From JAUWCL01 sp964599375 (GTDB lineage: Bacteria; Krumholzibacteriota; Krumholzibacteriia; Krumholzibacteriales; Krumholzibacteriaceae), in contig CAZREW010000008.1 of assembly GCA_964599375.1 (NCBI GenBank), forward strand, positions 62,001 through 126,000: a stretch of 64,000 nt of DNA, given 5' to 3'. The translations under genes and the position numbers were made by a program. The notes below the pieces were generated by a model, which worked only from the letters and a program-made list of their open reading frames with translations, was not told the DNA's origin and made no database searches. The first letter of the stretch is position 1. Each line of letters opens with the position of its first letter. Shown piece after piece: positions 42,486 to 50,788 of this stretch.

Positions 42486-43250
42486 GTGAGCAAGATCTTC
42501 GACGCGCTGAGAAAAGCCGAGATGAGAAAATCGGCGCCTTCCCGGACGAAGGGAAAGGTACACGACAGGCGTGGTCAGGGAGATGACTCTGAAGCCAGGT
42601 TCCTTCAGGGCATAGACGAGAATTTCAAGCGGGGTCTGATGACGCTGAGAAACTCGATAGATTCGGAGCTTAAAAACAGCGATTTCAGGGTGATAATGTT
42701 CTCGTCAGCGATAGCAGGTGAAGGAAAGACGACCATAGCCGCCTTTCTCGCCAGGTTACTGGCGCTGGGCGAGGCCGACCGCGTCCTTCTGGTCGACTGC
42801 GCGGTAGTCAATCCCGAGCTGCACACTCTGTTCGGGCTGCAGAACGACAAGGGCATACTCGACTTTCTCTCAGGTTCCGCTTCGATTGAGGAGATAATCA
42901 AGAGCGTCGACGAGGGAGTCCTCGATGTCGTCACTTCCGGGCCCCGCAGGGGAGCGGACATCACGCAGCCACTTTTCAATTCAGAGAAGATGACGACCTT
43001 CATCCGTGCGGTCAGGGAGATGTATGATTATGTCCTGATAGATACATCGGCAATCCTGGAGGCTCCCGAGACTGCTATCATCGGTTCATACGCGACAGGC
43101 ACAGTCATGGTGGTGCAGTCCGGAAGGACGAAGCGGGAGGTCATCAAGCGCGCGATGATGACGATCGAGAAGCTGGGAGGAAGGTTTCTCGGGACAGTGC
43201 TCAATAGAAAGAAATACTATATCCCCGAGTTCATATACAGGCGGGTATAA
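42486..43250 (+). CDS. CpsD/CapB-type tyrosine kinase (BY-kinase), atypical Walker A'
   Basis: A 254-residue cytoplasmic ATPase of the BY-kinase family. The opening MSKIFDALRKAEMRK matches XrtA-associated autokinases. Walker A is AGEGKTT (77-83). In the Walker A' position it reads LLVDCAVVNPELHTLFG (101-117): the first Asp (104) is kept but the second Asp and Arg of the usual DxDxR are replaced. The C-terminus has three tyrosines (KYYIPEFIYRRV) rather than a long Tyr cluster. GTG start with a good SD (GGAGGGAG). Kinase activity is therefore plausible but not assured. Confidence 0.82.
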   Translation: MSKIFDALRKAEMRKSAPSRTKGKVHDRRGQGDDSEARFLQGIDENFKRGLMTLRNSIDSELKNSDFRVIMFSSAIAGEGKTTIAAFLARLLALGEADRVLLVDCAVVNPELHTLFGLQNDKGILDFLSGSASIEEIIKSVDEGVLDVVTSGPRRGADITQPLFNSEKMTTFIRAVREMYDYVLIDTSAILEAPETAIIGSYATGTVMVVQSGRTKREVIKRAMMTIEKLGGRFLGTVLNRKKYYIPEFIYRRV

Positions 43251-44483
43251 GTGCAGGGCGAAAGCCGCGAAGACCTCTCCCCGCGTGACAGAGCGCGCGG
43301 GGTCTCTTCTCTCGAGCGCCGATGCGGAGACAGCGCTCTGGGTTCCTGGTACAGTGAAGTCTTCCCCCCGTTCATCACAGGGTGCCGCGATCTTATCGTC
43401 AAAGAAGCGGGAGCCGGAGCTGTCGATGGCCTGATCCTTGCCGGAAGCTTCGCTACACGCGAAGGGAGCGTCGTCAGGATAGGCGGCCGGCAGGTCTTTC
43501 TCTCGGACGTCGACCTTCTTCTGGTAGTTTCATCACCGGAGGCCCACGCGCGGATCTATCCTGGAAGGTCCGGTATAGGGAAGGCCTGCGAGGCCTCGCT
43601 GCCCGGCGCTGAGTTCGAGGGGCGCGTGGATATCGGCGTCATGACGAGGGGCGAACTTGTCTCGATGCCCCTTTCTCCAGGTGTGTTCGACATGAGAGAG
43701 ATGGGGCTGATTCTATACGGCACGCCGGAGATTTTCAGTAGTCTCCCGTCTTTCACACGCGACGCGATAGGGAGCAGGGAGGCGTTGAGGCTCCTCGAGA
43801 ACAGGATGGCTGCTTTCCTCGGTGAAAGGCCGGTACATGAAAGGCCTGAAGGCGTGGCTCTCTACAGATTCCTTTATGGGGTATCAAAGGTATATACGGA
43901 TATCGTGACGGCCTCTCTCTGCGCAAGCAGGTGCTATCGGCCGGGATACATGGCCAGGGTGGAATTCCTCGCGTCACCTGAAGGATCCGGAGCGAGCAAA
44001 GGGCTCGGGCGCTCTCTTATCGATGATGCGGTAAGATGGACGCAGTTCAAGGTCGACCCTGACTCCTCGGCGGTATGGACATCTAGGGACCGGGCGCCAC
44101 ATATGTGGCTCGACGCTGCCGGCGACCTTCTTGCGGCATGGGACTCGATAAGACTCGGGGAAGAAAAAGACGGCGGCCGCGCCAGGACGCGGCTGATCGA
44201 TCTTGCACGCTCGTGGAGAGGGATCGATCCCGGCAGGGCGTGGACAGGCAGGGCGATGATGGTCGCGGGGGCTCTGCTGGCCGGCCGGGAGCCCATGGAG
44301 CAGATAAGGGAAGAATCGGTCAGGCTTATCAGGCACGCGGCGGAGAGGGGAACAGGCGACGATGTCGGAGCCGCTCCGGGAGGCTGGCCTCATGGGAGGG
44401 GATCATGGGATGACGCGGCGTCAAGGACATCGGCTCAATGGCGAAGGCTGGTGACCGGCAGGGGAGATGACAGCGATGGGTAA
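43251..44483 (+). CDS. Nucleotidyltransferase-fold protein of unknown function in the polymer locus
   Basis: A 410-residue protein beginning with GTG immediately after the BY-kinase stop. The N-terminal part has the NTase (pol beta) pattern: AGSFATREGS (GS at 65-66), DVDLLLV with D86 and D88, and a third candidate carboxylate D127 in GRVDIGVM. A helical C-terminal region (about 190-400) is Arg/Ala-rich with no known domain. It could transfer a nucleotide or nucleotidyl group to a small molecule, sugar or protein. It overlaps the next gene by 8 bases. I did not recognise the family. Confidence 0.6.
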   Translation: MQGESREDLSPRDRARGVSSLERRCGDSALGSWYSEVFPPFITGCRDLIVKEAGAGAVDGLILAGSFATREGSVVRIGGRQVFLSDVDLLLVVSSPEAHARIYPGRSGIGKACEASLPGAEFEGRVDIGVMTRGELVSMPLSPGVFDMREMGLILYGTPEIFSSLPSFTRDAIGSREALRLLENRMAAFLGERPVHERPEGVALYRFLYGVSKVYTDIVTASLCASRCYRPGYMARVEFLASPEGSGASKGLGRSLIDDAVRWTQFKVDPDSSAVWTSRDRAPHMWLDAAGDLLAAWDSIRLGEEKDGGRARTRLIDLARSWRGIDPGRAWTGRAMMVAGALLAGREPMEQIREESVRLIRHAAERGTGDDVGAAPGGWPHGRGSWDDAASRTSAQWRRLVTGRGDDSDG

Positions 44484-45609
44484 TAGGACAGTGGTCATCC
44501 TTATCGATGCCCTGGGGAGCGAGATGGCGGACCGACACGCTTTCGGGCCTGAGACCCTGCCTTACAGGACCAGGCTCAGGACGGTCCTCGGGTTCAGTCA
44601 GGCGGCCCTGACCTCCATCCTGACTGGAAGCCAGCCGCATGATCACGGGCTCTGGATGATGTATTCCTTCGCATCGGGGAGGTCACCGTTCGGTATACTC
44701 AGGGCGCTCAGTCCGTTCGGCGGGACGGGCAGGCTATGGGTAAGGGAACTCCTCAGATGGAAACTGGCGAGGATAAACAGGATATCAGCTTACTACAGCC
44801 TCTACGATATCCCCGGAGAAGTTCTGCGGCGGCTCGATCTGCCTGCCCGCAGATCCGTATTCGGGAGGCGTGGCGGAGGGAAAAGGCGGAGTATCATCGA
44901 CCAGGCGTCCGATCAGGGCGGTGTGTTCGTGAGGGACTACAACACGCCTGAGGACCAGGCTTTTGATGAGCTCGAATGGGCTCTCCAGGAAGGCTCGGCG
45001 GCGTTTCATCTTGTTTACACCGCGGGGCTCGATTCGGATCTGCACCGCTTCGGCTCAGGGGATGATGCTATAGGATCGAGGCTCTTGCGGTACAGAAGGA
45101 GGATCGATTCGATCGTTTCGAGATTCCCCGAGGTGAGATTCGCGGTGCTGGGCGACCACGGCATGTGCGATGTCACAGCCATTATAGACCTGATGGCAAA
45201 GGTGGAATCTACCGGCCTGAAAGCCCCAGGCGATTTTGTCCCTTTCTATGACTCGACAATGGCCAGGTTCAGGGTCAACGGGGAGAAGGTCACAGCGGCC
45301 CTGTCTGAGGCGCTCGAGGGCTGCGCGGGCGGCAGGCTCCTGGACGCGGAGGAACTCAGGTCACTTGGCGTCTTTTTCCCAGGCGGTGAATACGGCGATC
45401 TGATCTTCCTGTGCGATCCGGGGACGATCATCCTGCCCAGCTTTATGAGCGGCGTCCCGGTCAAAGGCATGCACGGGTATCACCCTGACGCGTCCTGCAT
45501 GGACAGCGTCATGTTCTCAAGCGAGGATCCAGGCATGGAAGAGGATTCGATCACGGGGATCGCGGATTTCCTGCTGCCTGGTTTCAGAAGGGGCGGGAAC
45601 GGGCGATGA
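44476..45609 (+). CDS. Alkaline-phosphatase-superfamily phosphodiesterase/phosphatase-like protein
   Basis: A 377-residue protein of the alkaline phosphatase/nucleotide pyrophosphatase fold: VVILIDALGSEMA with metal ligand D11, SQAALTSILTGSQPHDHG (41-58) where Thr of ALTS is the likely nucleophile, AVLGDHGMCD near 225 and GMHGYHPD late. No signal peptide is present, so it is predicted to be cytoplasmic, unlike many secreted relatives. ATG 44476 has GGGGAG 9 bases upstream; ATG 44467 is alternative. Coupled to the NTase-like gene and to the Wzx gene (overlap 4 bases), it may remove or transfer phosphoryl-linked groups during polymer synthesis; this is inference. Confidence 0.7.
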   Translation: MGNRTVVILIDALGSEMADRHAFGPETLPYRTRLRTVLGFSQAALTSILTGSQPHDHGLWMMYSFASGRSPFGILRALSPFGGTGRLWVRELLRWKLARINRISAYYSLYDIPGEVLRRLDLPARRSVFGRRGGGKRRSIIDQASDQGGVFVRDYNTPEDQAFDELEWALQEGSAAFHLVYTAGLDSDLHRFGSGDDAIGSRLLRYRRRIDSIVSRFPEVRFAVLGDHGMCDVTAIIDLMAKVESTGLKAPGDFVPFYDSTMARFRVNGEKVTAALSEALEGCAGGRLLDAEELRSLGVFFPGGEYGDLIFLCDPGTIILPSFMSGVPVKGMHGYHPDASCMDSVMFSSEDPGMEEDSITGIADFLLPGFRRGGNGR

Positions 45610-47108
45610 TCGTAGAGAAGGCTGGGAAAGCCATGTCGTGGAATGTCGTGGCGAAGCTTGCCCGCTTTATCGGCATGCCCCTCTCATACATTGTCATAGT
45701 GCGCTCACTCGGAGATCATGACTGGGGAGTGCTGAACGTACTGAGGACGATCACATCGTTCGCCATTGTAATAGTGATGCTCGGAGGAGAGCAGGCCGTC
45801 CTGCGCTACATACCCGAAGTCAGAGTGAAGGGAGGTATGAGAGCCCTCCTGTCTGACCTGGGCAGGCTCGCAGCCCTTCAGGCTCTTGTCTGGGCCGTCC
45901 TTACGCTAGCCGGATACCTTTCTGGAGGATGGCTCGCCTCGTTCTTCGACCAGGACCCTTCTATCTTCAGGGGATATCTGGTCCTCGCCCTCGCTCTCAT
46001 TCTGTTCGAGGCGGGGATGACGCTCACGATGAACGCGCTTCAGTCATGGTACGAGACCAGGCGCCTGGCCATTGTAATGACATTAGGCAACGTACTTTAC
46101 ATAATATTATTAATCCTGCTTATGAAGATGAGGGCTGGTATCGCCGGCGTGCTTGCCGCAGGGGGAGCTGTCAACCTGATCATGATCTTGGCTCTGGTCC
46201 CGGAGTTGATGGAGCTTGCCGGGAAAGATGCCGTGGACGAAGTTTCCGGGCCAGGGGCGGCACGGATGATCAGATACTCTCTTCCGTTCGTGGCGACCGG
46301 CCTGCTCAACCAGATCGTCTGGAGACATTCCGAGGTCCTCTTTCTGGGCCATTTCAGCGGGATGGAAGCAGCGGGGCATTTCGGGCTTGCCTACAGGATA
46401 CCTCAGATGGCCCTCGAATTTGTTCCCCTGTCGGTATGGCCGATCGTGATGGCGGGCATATCTGAGGCGTATACGAGGGACGCGGGGAAGCTCTCTGAAT
46501 CGATCGACATGTATTTCCGGCTCCTCTTCCTGCTTGTCGTGCCTGTCGCCGCCATGGGTTTCGCTTTCTCCGCGCCCCTGGTGCCTCTTCTTTTCGGTGC
46601 CGAGATGGCTCCGGCGGCCGGACTTACAAGGCTCTTTTTCGTTGTGTTCTCCTATTCCTTTCTCTACACTCCACTTAGCATGGCCCTTTATGTGATGGAG
46701 AAAAGCTGGGTCAACATGCTCGTATTCGCCGCACTCGCCATAGTGAACATAGGTCTGGATCTTGCATTTATACCCAGATTCGGGCTCTGGGGAGCGTTTT
46801 TTCCCGTAGCTGCCGTAATGCTGCTGGCCATCGCGGTCTTCAGGGTGGTAGCCGGAAGGTTCGATTCCGGACTGACGATTCCGGCAGGGTTCGTGGCAAG
46901 GTGTTATCTCGCCGCGTTGCCGACGTCTCTGCTCGGGCTTAGCGCTTCAAGATGGGATTCTCCCGTCGCCCTTGCCGTGCAGATGCTGATCGGTGTATTT
47001 TTTCTTTTTGCCGGGATGAGACTCCTGAGATTGTTCGGCGAGAGGGAGAAGGCTCTGATCATGAGGATGCCTATCCCGTTCAAGGAGAAGATCGTATCCA
47101 TACTCTGA
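45606..47108 (+). CDS. wzx: Wzx-type oligosaccharide flippase (MATE/PST superfamily)
   Basis: A 500-residue membrane protein with about 12-14 hydrophobic helices. The opening KAGKAMSWNVVAKLARFIGM and internal segments such as GGEQAVLRYIPE and YSLPFVATGLLNQIVWRHSE are typical of polysaccharide biosynthesis (RfbX/Wzx) exporters, which flip undecaprenyl-linked repeat units to the periplasm. Presence with a chain-length protein and export channel points to a Wzx/Wzy-type polymer, although no obvious Wzy was assigned. Confidence 0.87.
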   Translation: MIVEKAGKAMSWNVVAKLARFIGMPLSYIVIVRSLGDHDWGVLNVLRTITSFAIVIVMLGGEQAVLRYIPEVRVKGGMRALLSDLGRLAALQALVWAVLTLAGYLSGGWLASFFDQDPSIFRGYLVLALALILFEAGMTLTMNALQSWYETRRLAIVMTLGNVLYIILLILLMKMRAGIAGVLAAGGAVNLIMILALVPELMELAGKDAVDEVSGPGAARMIRYSLPFVATGLLNQIVWRHSEVLFLGHFSGMEAAGHFGLAYRIPQMALEFVPLSVWPIVMAGISEAYTRDAGKLSESIDMYFRLLFLLVVPVAAMGFAFSAPLVPLLFGAEMAPAAGLTRLFFVVFSYSFLYTPLSMALYVMEKSWVNMLVFAALAIVNIGLDLAFIPRFGLWGAFFPVAAVMLLAIAVFRVVAGRFDSGLTIPAGFVARCYLAALPTSLLGLSASRWDSPVALAVQMLIGVFFLFAGMRLLRLFGEREKALIMRMPIPFKEKIVSIL

Positions 47109-47121
47109 AGAAGGAATGACG

Positions 47122-47805
47122 ATGTATCGTGACAAGAAGATATCCGTGGTCATACCGTGTTACAATGAGGAAGAAGGCATCGCCCTTGTGATCGATTCGC
47201 TTCCAGCATCGGTGGATGAAGTCGTCGTCGTCGACAATAATTCGACAGACAGGACGGCGGAGGTAGCGAAAGGGAAGGGAGCAAGGATAGTCTTCGAGAA
47301 GCGTAAGGGGTATGGAGCGGCCTACAAGGCTGGATTGCCCGCCGTAACGGGCGACATCACAGTTACGATGGATGGAGACGGGACTTATCCCGTCGAACAG
47401 ATCGAGGAATGCGTCGATTACCTTCTCGACAACGGGCTTGATTTCGTGAACGCGTCGAGGTTTCCGCTAAAGGATCCGGGAGCGATGAATTTCTCTAACA
47501 AGATCGGAAACAATATCCTGACTCTCGGTACGCTGATCCTCTTCATGAGGGCGATAAAGGACTCGCAGTCCGGTATGTGGATCTACCGCAGCGAGATCTA
47601 CCCGAAGCTGCGGCTGAAGAGCGACGGCATGCCGCTGAGCGAGGAGATCAAGATCAACGCGATAAGGCACCCAGATATCAGATTCGACGAGTATCACGTG
47701 AACTACCACCCTCGGGTGGGCGAAGTCAAGCTGAACAAGTGGAAAGACGGTTTCGAGAACCTGATGTACCTGGTCAAGCTCAGGTTCACGCCCCTGAAGA
47801 AATAG
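47122..47805 (+). CDS. GT2 glycosyltransferase, dolichol-phosphate-mannose-synthase-like
   Basis: A 227-residue GT-A transferase with ISVVIPCYNEEEGIALVIDS, VVVVDNNSTDRTAEVAKGKG, the catalytic TMDGDGTYPVEQI and a late HPRVGEVKLNKWKDGF. It resembles enzymes that load a sugar from a nucleotide donor on to polyprenyl phosphate. A hydrophobic stretch (NNILTLGTLILFM) is present but no C-terminal membrane helices. ATG 47122 has AAGGA 6 bases upstream, better than ATG 47116. It may provide donor for the GT-C type membrane proteins nearby. Confidence 0.85.
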   Translation: MYRDKKISVVIPCYNEEEGIALVIDSLPASVDEVVVVDNNSTDRTAEVAKGKGARIVFEKRKGYGAAYKAGLPAVTGDITVTMDGDGTYPVEQIEECVDYLLDNGLDFVNASRFPLKDPGAMNFSNKIGNNILTLGTLILFMRAIKDSQSGMWIYRSEIYPKLRLKSDGMPLSEEIKINAIRHPDIRFDEYHVNYHPRVGEVKLNKWKDGFENLMYLVKLRFTPLKK

Positions 47806-47815
47806 GAAGGGAAAC

Positions 47816-48190
47816 ATGCTGAAGAATCTGCTCCTTATAGTCATGACTGTATGCCTCAACACCGCTGGCCAGTTCATGATGAAAGCGGGGATCAACAGGA
47901 TCGGAAAGATAGATCTGTCGAGGTTCTTCGACTTCATCCCACGTATCGTCACCTCGGGATATGTTTTAGGCGGGTTCTTCGCCTACATGGTCAGCGCCGC
48001 TCTATGGATCGTCATCCTTTCCCGCGCGGAATTGAGCTGGGCGTTTCCCATGGTGAGCCTGTCGTACGTGCTCACCGCCATATTCTCGCCGATATTGCTC
48101 GGTGAGTCGTTTTCAGTCCAGAGGTTCATCGGCATACTTGTGATCTGCGTCGGCGTATTCCTCGTTAGCCGGACATTCTCCGGTCAGTAG
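47816..48190 (+). CDS. Small multidrug-resistance/EamA-like membrane protein (ArnE-like)
   Basis: A 124-residue protein with four predicted helices; the second half contains LSWAFPMVSLSYVLTAIFSP and a final IGILVICVGVFLVS. This fits the SMR/EamA-type small transporters, which in ArnE/ArnF flip a polyprenyl-phosphate sugar. Position right after a DPM-like GT2 gene supports a flippase for the polyprenyl-linked sugar. Good SD AGGAAGG before the ATG. Confidence 0.8.
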   Translation: MLKNLLLIVMTVCLNTAGQFMMKAGINRIGKIDLSRFFDFIPRIVTSGYVLGGFFAYMVSAALWIVILSRAELSWAFPMVSLSYVLTAIFSPILLGESFSVQRFIGILVICVGVFLVSRTFSGQ

Positions 48191-48205
48191 AGGGGGCGGA
48201 GGTCC

Positions 48206-50779
48206 TTGAGCAGGCGAACGGCTTTCCTCACACTGAATATCTCGATAGTGCTGCTGTCGCTTCTCACCGGCCTGAGGATAGTGCCTGGTCCCATCATCGC
48301 CGGGATGGCACTGGCGTTCTATTCGATCATAGTGCTGCCGGGCATTCTTCTTTCAGACCTGCTGTTCGGAGGGGCAAAAGCTGATTTCGAGGGCATCACC
48401 AGGATCTTTCTGTCAGGGTTGTCGTATGCCTGCCTGTTCGTCTGCATCGGTTTCATACCCGGTGTCACCTATACGTTCATAGCTGTAGCGTATACAGCGG
48501 CGCTGATCATCGCGCTGGCATACAGGGGTTTCTCCACGGGGAAGGTCGAGGGAGAAAAAGCCGCCGACATGGTCGGTGTATTCTCGCGAAGGGAGGACTA
48601 TTCTGCCAGGGAAAAGAAGGCGATGCTGGCGGTCTTTGTCCTTCTTTTCGGGATATGCGCAGCCATGCTCGCCGGTAACGGAGAGATCGGCGTAAATACG
48701 GATGCTCCCGATCATATAAGCTTCATAAGGAGAAGTCTCGACGGAGGCGGACTGCTACCTGGAGACTCTTTCTACATAGGCGGAGACGGGGTCACATTCG
48801 ATCCGCGCAAGGGCCTATGGCATCCGGTGGTTTCGCTATGGGTCTGGATGGCCGATGCCGCGCCTCACGCGCTGTGGGTCATGATGCCGGCCTTTATCTC
48901 CTTCTTCGCCATCGTCGTATTCTGGTTCTTCGCCGGGGAGCTCTCCGGCTCGATTCCGGTGAAGGCCCTTTCCGTTCTCTTCCTGATCCTTTTTTTCAGG
49001 GCGGACGGCCTCGCGTGGCTCACAAAGCTTTCATACAGCAGAAATATCGCGCAGGTAGTGTTCTGGGGTACGGCAGGGTTCATGATCAGATATCTGAGGA
49101 CCCGGAGGAATAGAGACCTCGGAATGGCGGCCATGACTGCTGCGGCAGGGACCGCGATCCATCTCTCGTATTTTCCCATACTCGGCGTGTTCCTGCTCGG
49201 CCTGGCGATATATGTCTCGGTCCCGCGCTGGGGAGGGGAGTGGAAGGGCCGTTTCTGGAAGTCGGTTCCCCTTGTCCTGGCCGCTGTCGCGCTTCCCCTC
49301 GCCGTGAGACTGATAAATTTCCCCGAACACCCGAACATGATACATACGCACATCCAGGGCATGATGGAGATCACTCCCTGGCTGAGAGTGATAGATCCAG
49401 CCGAGCTCCTTGCCAGTATGGGATCGAACTTCTTCTTCGCCGTACTCATCATTCCGGCCTTTCCTCTCATAACTTCAGGATACAGGAGATCACGCCTGGT
49501 ATGGGTGCTCTTCTCTGTCCCGGCACTCCTTGTCCTCGATCCGCTGACGGCGACACCTCTCGAAAAAGTGGCGGGATACATGCATTACCGGCTTCTTTAT
49601 GCCGCGCCAGCAATGGTATATCTGGCTCTTGCGGTCTTCGGAGCGGGGAGAGGTGCGCTCACGGGCAGGTGGAAGATGGAGGGAGACGGCGGTGGTTGGA
49701 AGCGGAGGATTGCCGTGCGCTCGGCAGGCATCCTCTTGTTCGTCCTGTTCGCCGCTTTTTTCCTCAGGCCATCCGCGGAGGCGCTGCCGCAGAGGCTGTC
49801 CTCGATGCTGAAGCGCGCGGACAGTCGCCCGGGATGGTCAGAAGCCGGCCTCTCGGATTTTTTGTCGGTCATCCCCTCCGGTTCTGTAGTAGCGTCTGAT
49901 CCGGTTTCGAGTTACATGATCTCGGCATTCACTGATAATTATGTCACTGTCATTCTCGACCAGCACTGCTCTCCCGCCGATACATCCGCACTGGAGAGAG
50001 TGATGAGATCGCGTGATATGTATTCTCCCGCTCTTTCGGATTCGATCGTGATGGACCGCTTACTTGCAAGCGGCGCCGGTTACCTTTTCATCGATTGCGG
50101 CCCGCCGGCTATGGAGGATTTTTTCGGCGTGAATTCACAGGTAGCCGGGACAGTATCAGCGCTCAGGTTCGGTTCGTTCAACTGCCTCAGGGAGATCGCG
50201 TCGAGGGGGACGATGAGGCTGTTTGCTGTAATGCCTGAGTCCGCTGGCCTCTCAGGCCGGTCGCCTGCCGAGGCCGATACATGTTCCGAAGATGAGGGTG
50301 CATTGATCGGAGATGAGATAGTGCTTGAAGGTCTTACTGTCGATGACACCGCCTGCGCGCCGGGTGACACCGTTGTCATCACCATGTGCTGGAGAGGCGG
50401 CGAAAAGATCGATTTCGGGCTGCCTTTCTACTGGACGGTGAGGTTTGACACTGATTTCAGGAAAGGACCCTTCTACAGGGAATGGTACGGCAAGCTGTAC
50501 AGGCGCACGGTCGAGCGGAGGAGAGGCGAGCTTTACCGCTACACTGTGTCTGGGAGGATCTCGGCCGGAGGCAGACAGCCGGATATGTGGAAGCCGGGAA
50601 GGAAGGTCTCGCAGGAGGTGCGCATCAGTATCCCTTACGGCATGTCCGAAGGCGATTACGCGGTGAGGGTCTCTGTCGAAAGAAGGGCTATTCTGCCAGA
50701 CAGGTGGCTCAAGGATTATTTTCTGAACGAGGATTCATACGCCGGATTCATCGCAGGGACGCTGACGATCAGGGATTAG
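48206..50779 (+). CDS. Very large membrane protein, possible GT-C glycosyltransferase with beta-sandwich C-terminus
   Basis: An 857-residue protein. About 12 or more hydrophobic helices occupy residues 8-525, with a periplasmic loop VNTDAPDHISFIRR near 170 that resembles the acidic loop of GT-C enzymes. After the last helix (SAGILLFVLFAAFFL, about 515) lies a periplasmic region of about 330 residues. Its end (about 695-855) reads as a beta-sandwich with APGDTVVITMCWRGG, a pattern common at the C-termini of PMT-like transferases. TTG start at 48206; a GGAGGT lies unusually close (2 bases) but AGGGGG is 9 bases upstream. Could alternatively act as polymerase or ligase. Family not recognised with certainty. 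Confidence 0.6.
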   Translation: MSRRTAFLTLNISIVLLSLLTGLRIVPGPIIAGMALAFYSIIVLPGILLSDLLFGGAKADFEGITRIFLSGLSYACLFVCIGFIPGVTYTFIAVAYTAALIIALAYRGFSTGKVEGEKAADMVGVFSRREDYSAREKKAMLAVFVLLFGICAAMLAGNGEIGVNTDAPDHISFIRRSLDGGGLLPGDSFYIGGDGVTFDPRKGLWHPVVSLWVWMADAAPHALWVMMPAFISFFAIVVFWFFAGELSGSIPVKALSVLFLILFFRADGLAWLTKLSYSRNIAQVVFWGTAGFMIRYLRTRRNRDLGMAAMTAAAGTAIHLSYFPILGVFLLGLAIYVSVPRWGGEWKGRFWKSVPLVLAAVALPLAVRLINFPEHPNMIHTHIQGMMEITPWLRVIDPAELLASMGSNFFFAVLIIPAFPLITSGYRRSRLVWVLFSVPALLVLDPLTATPLEKVAGYMHYRLLYAAPAMVYLALAVFGAGRGALTGRWKMEGDGGGWKRRIAVRSAGILLFVLFAAFFLRPSAEALPQRLSSMLKRADSRPGWSEAGLSDFLSVIPSGSVVASDPVSSYMISAFTDNYVTVILDQHCSPADTSALERVMRSRDMYSPALSDSIVMDRLLASGAGYLFIDCGPPAMEDFFGVNSQVAGTVSALRFGSFNCLREIASRGTMRLFAVMPESAGLSGRSPAEADTCSEDEGALIGDEIVLEGLTVDDTACAPGDTVVITMCWRGGEKIDFGLPFYWTVRFDTDFRKGPFYREWYGKLYRRTVERRRGELYRYTVSGRISAGGRQPDMWKPGRKVSQEVRISIPYGMSEGDYAVRVSVERRAILPDRWLKDYFLNEDSYAGFIAGTLTIRD

Positions 50780-50788
50780 GCTCGAGAC

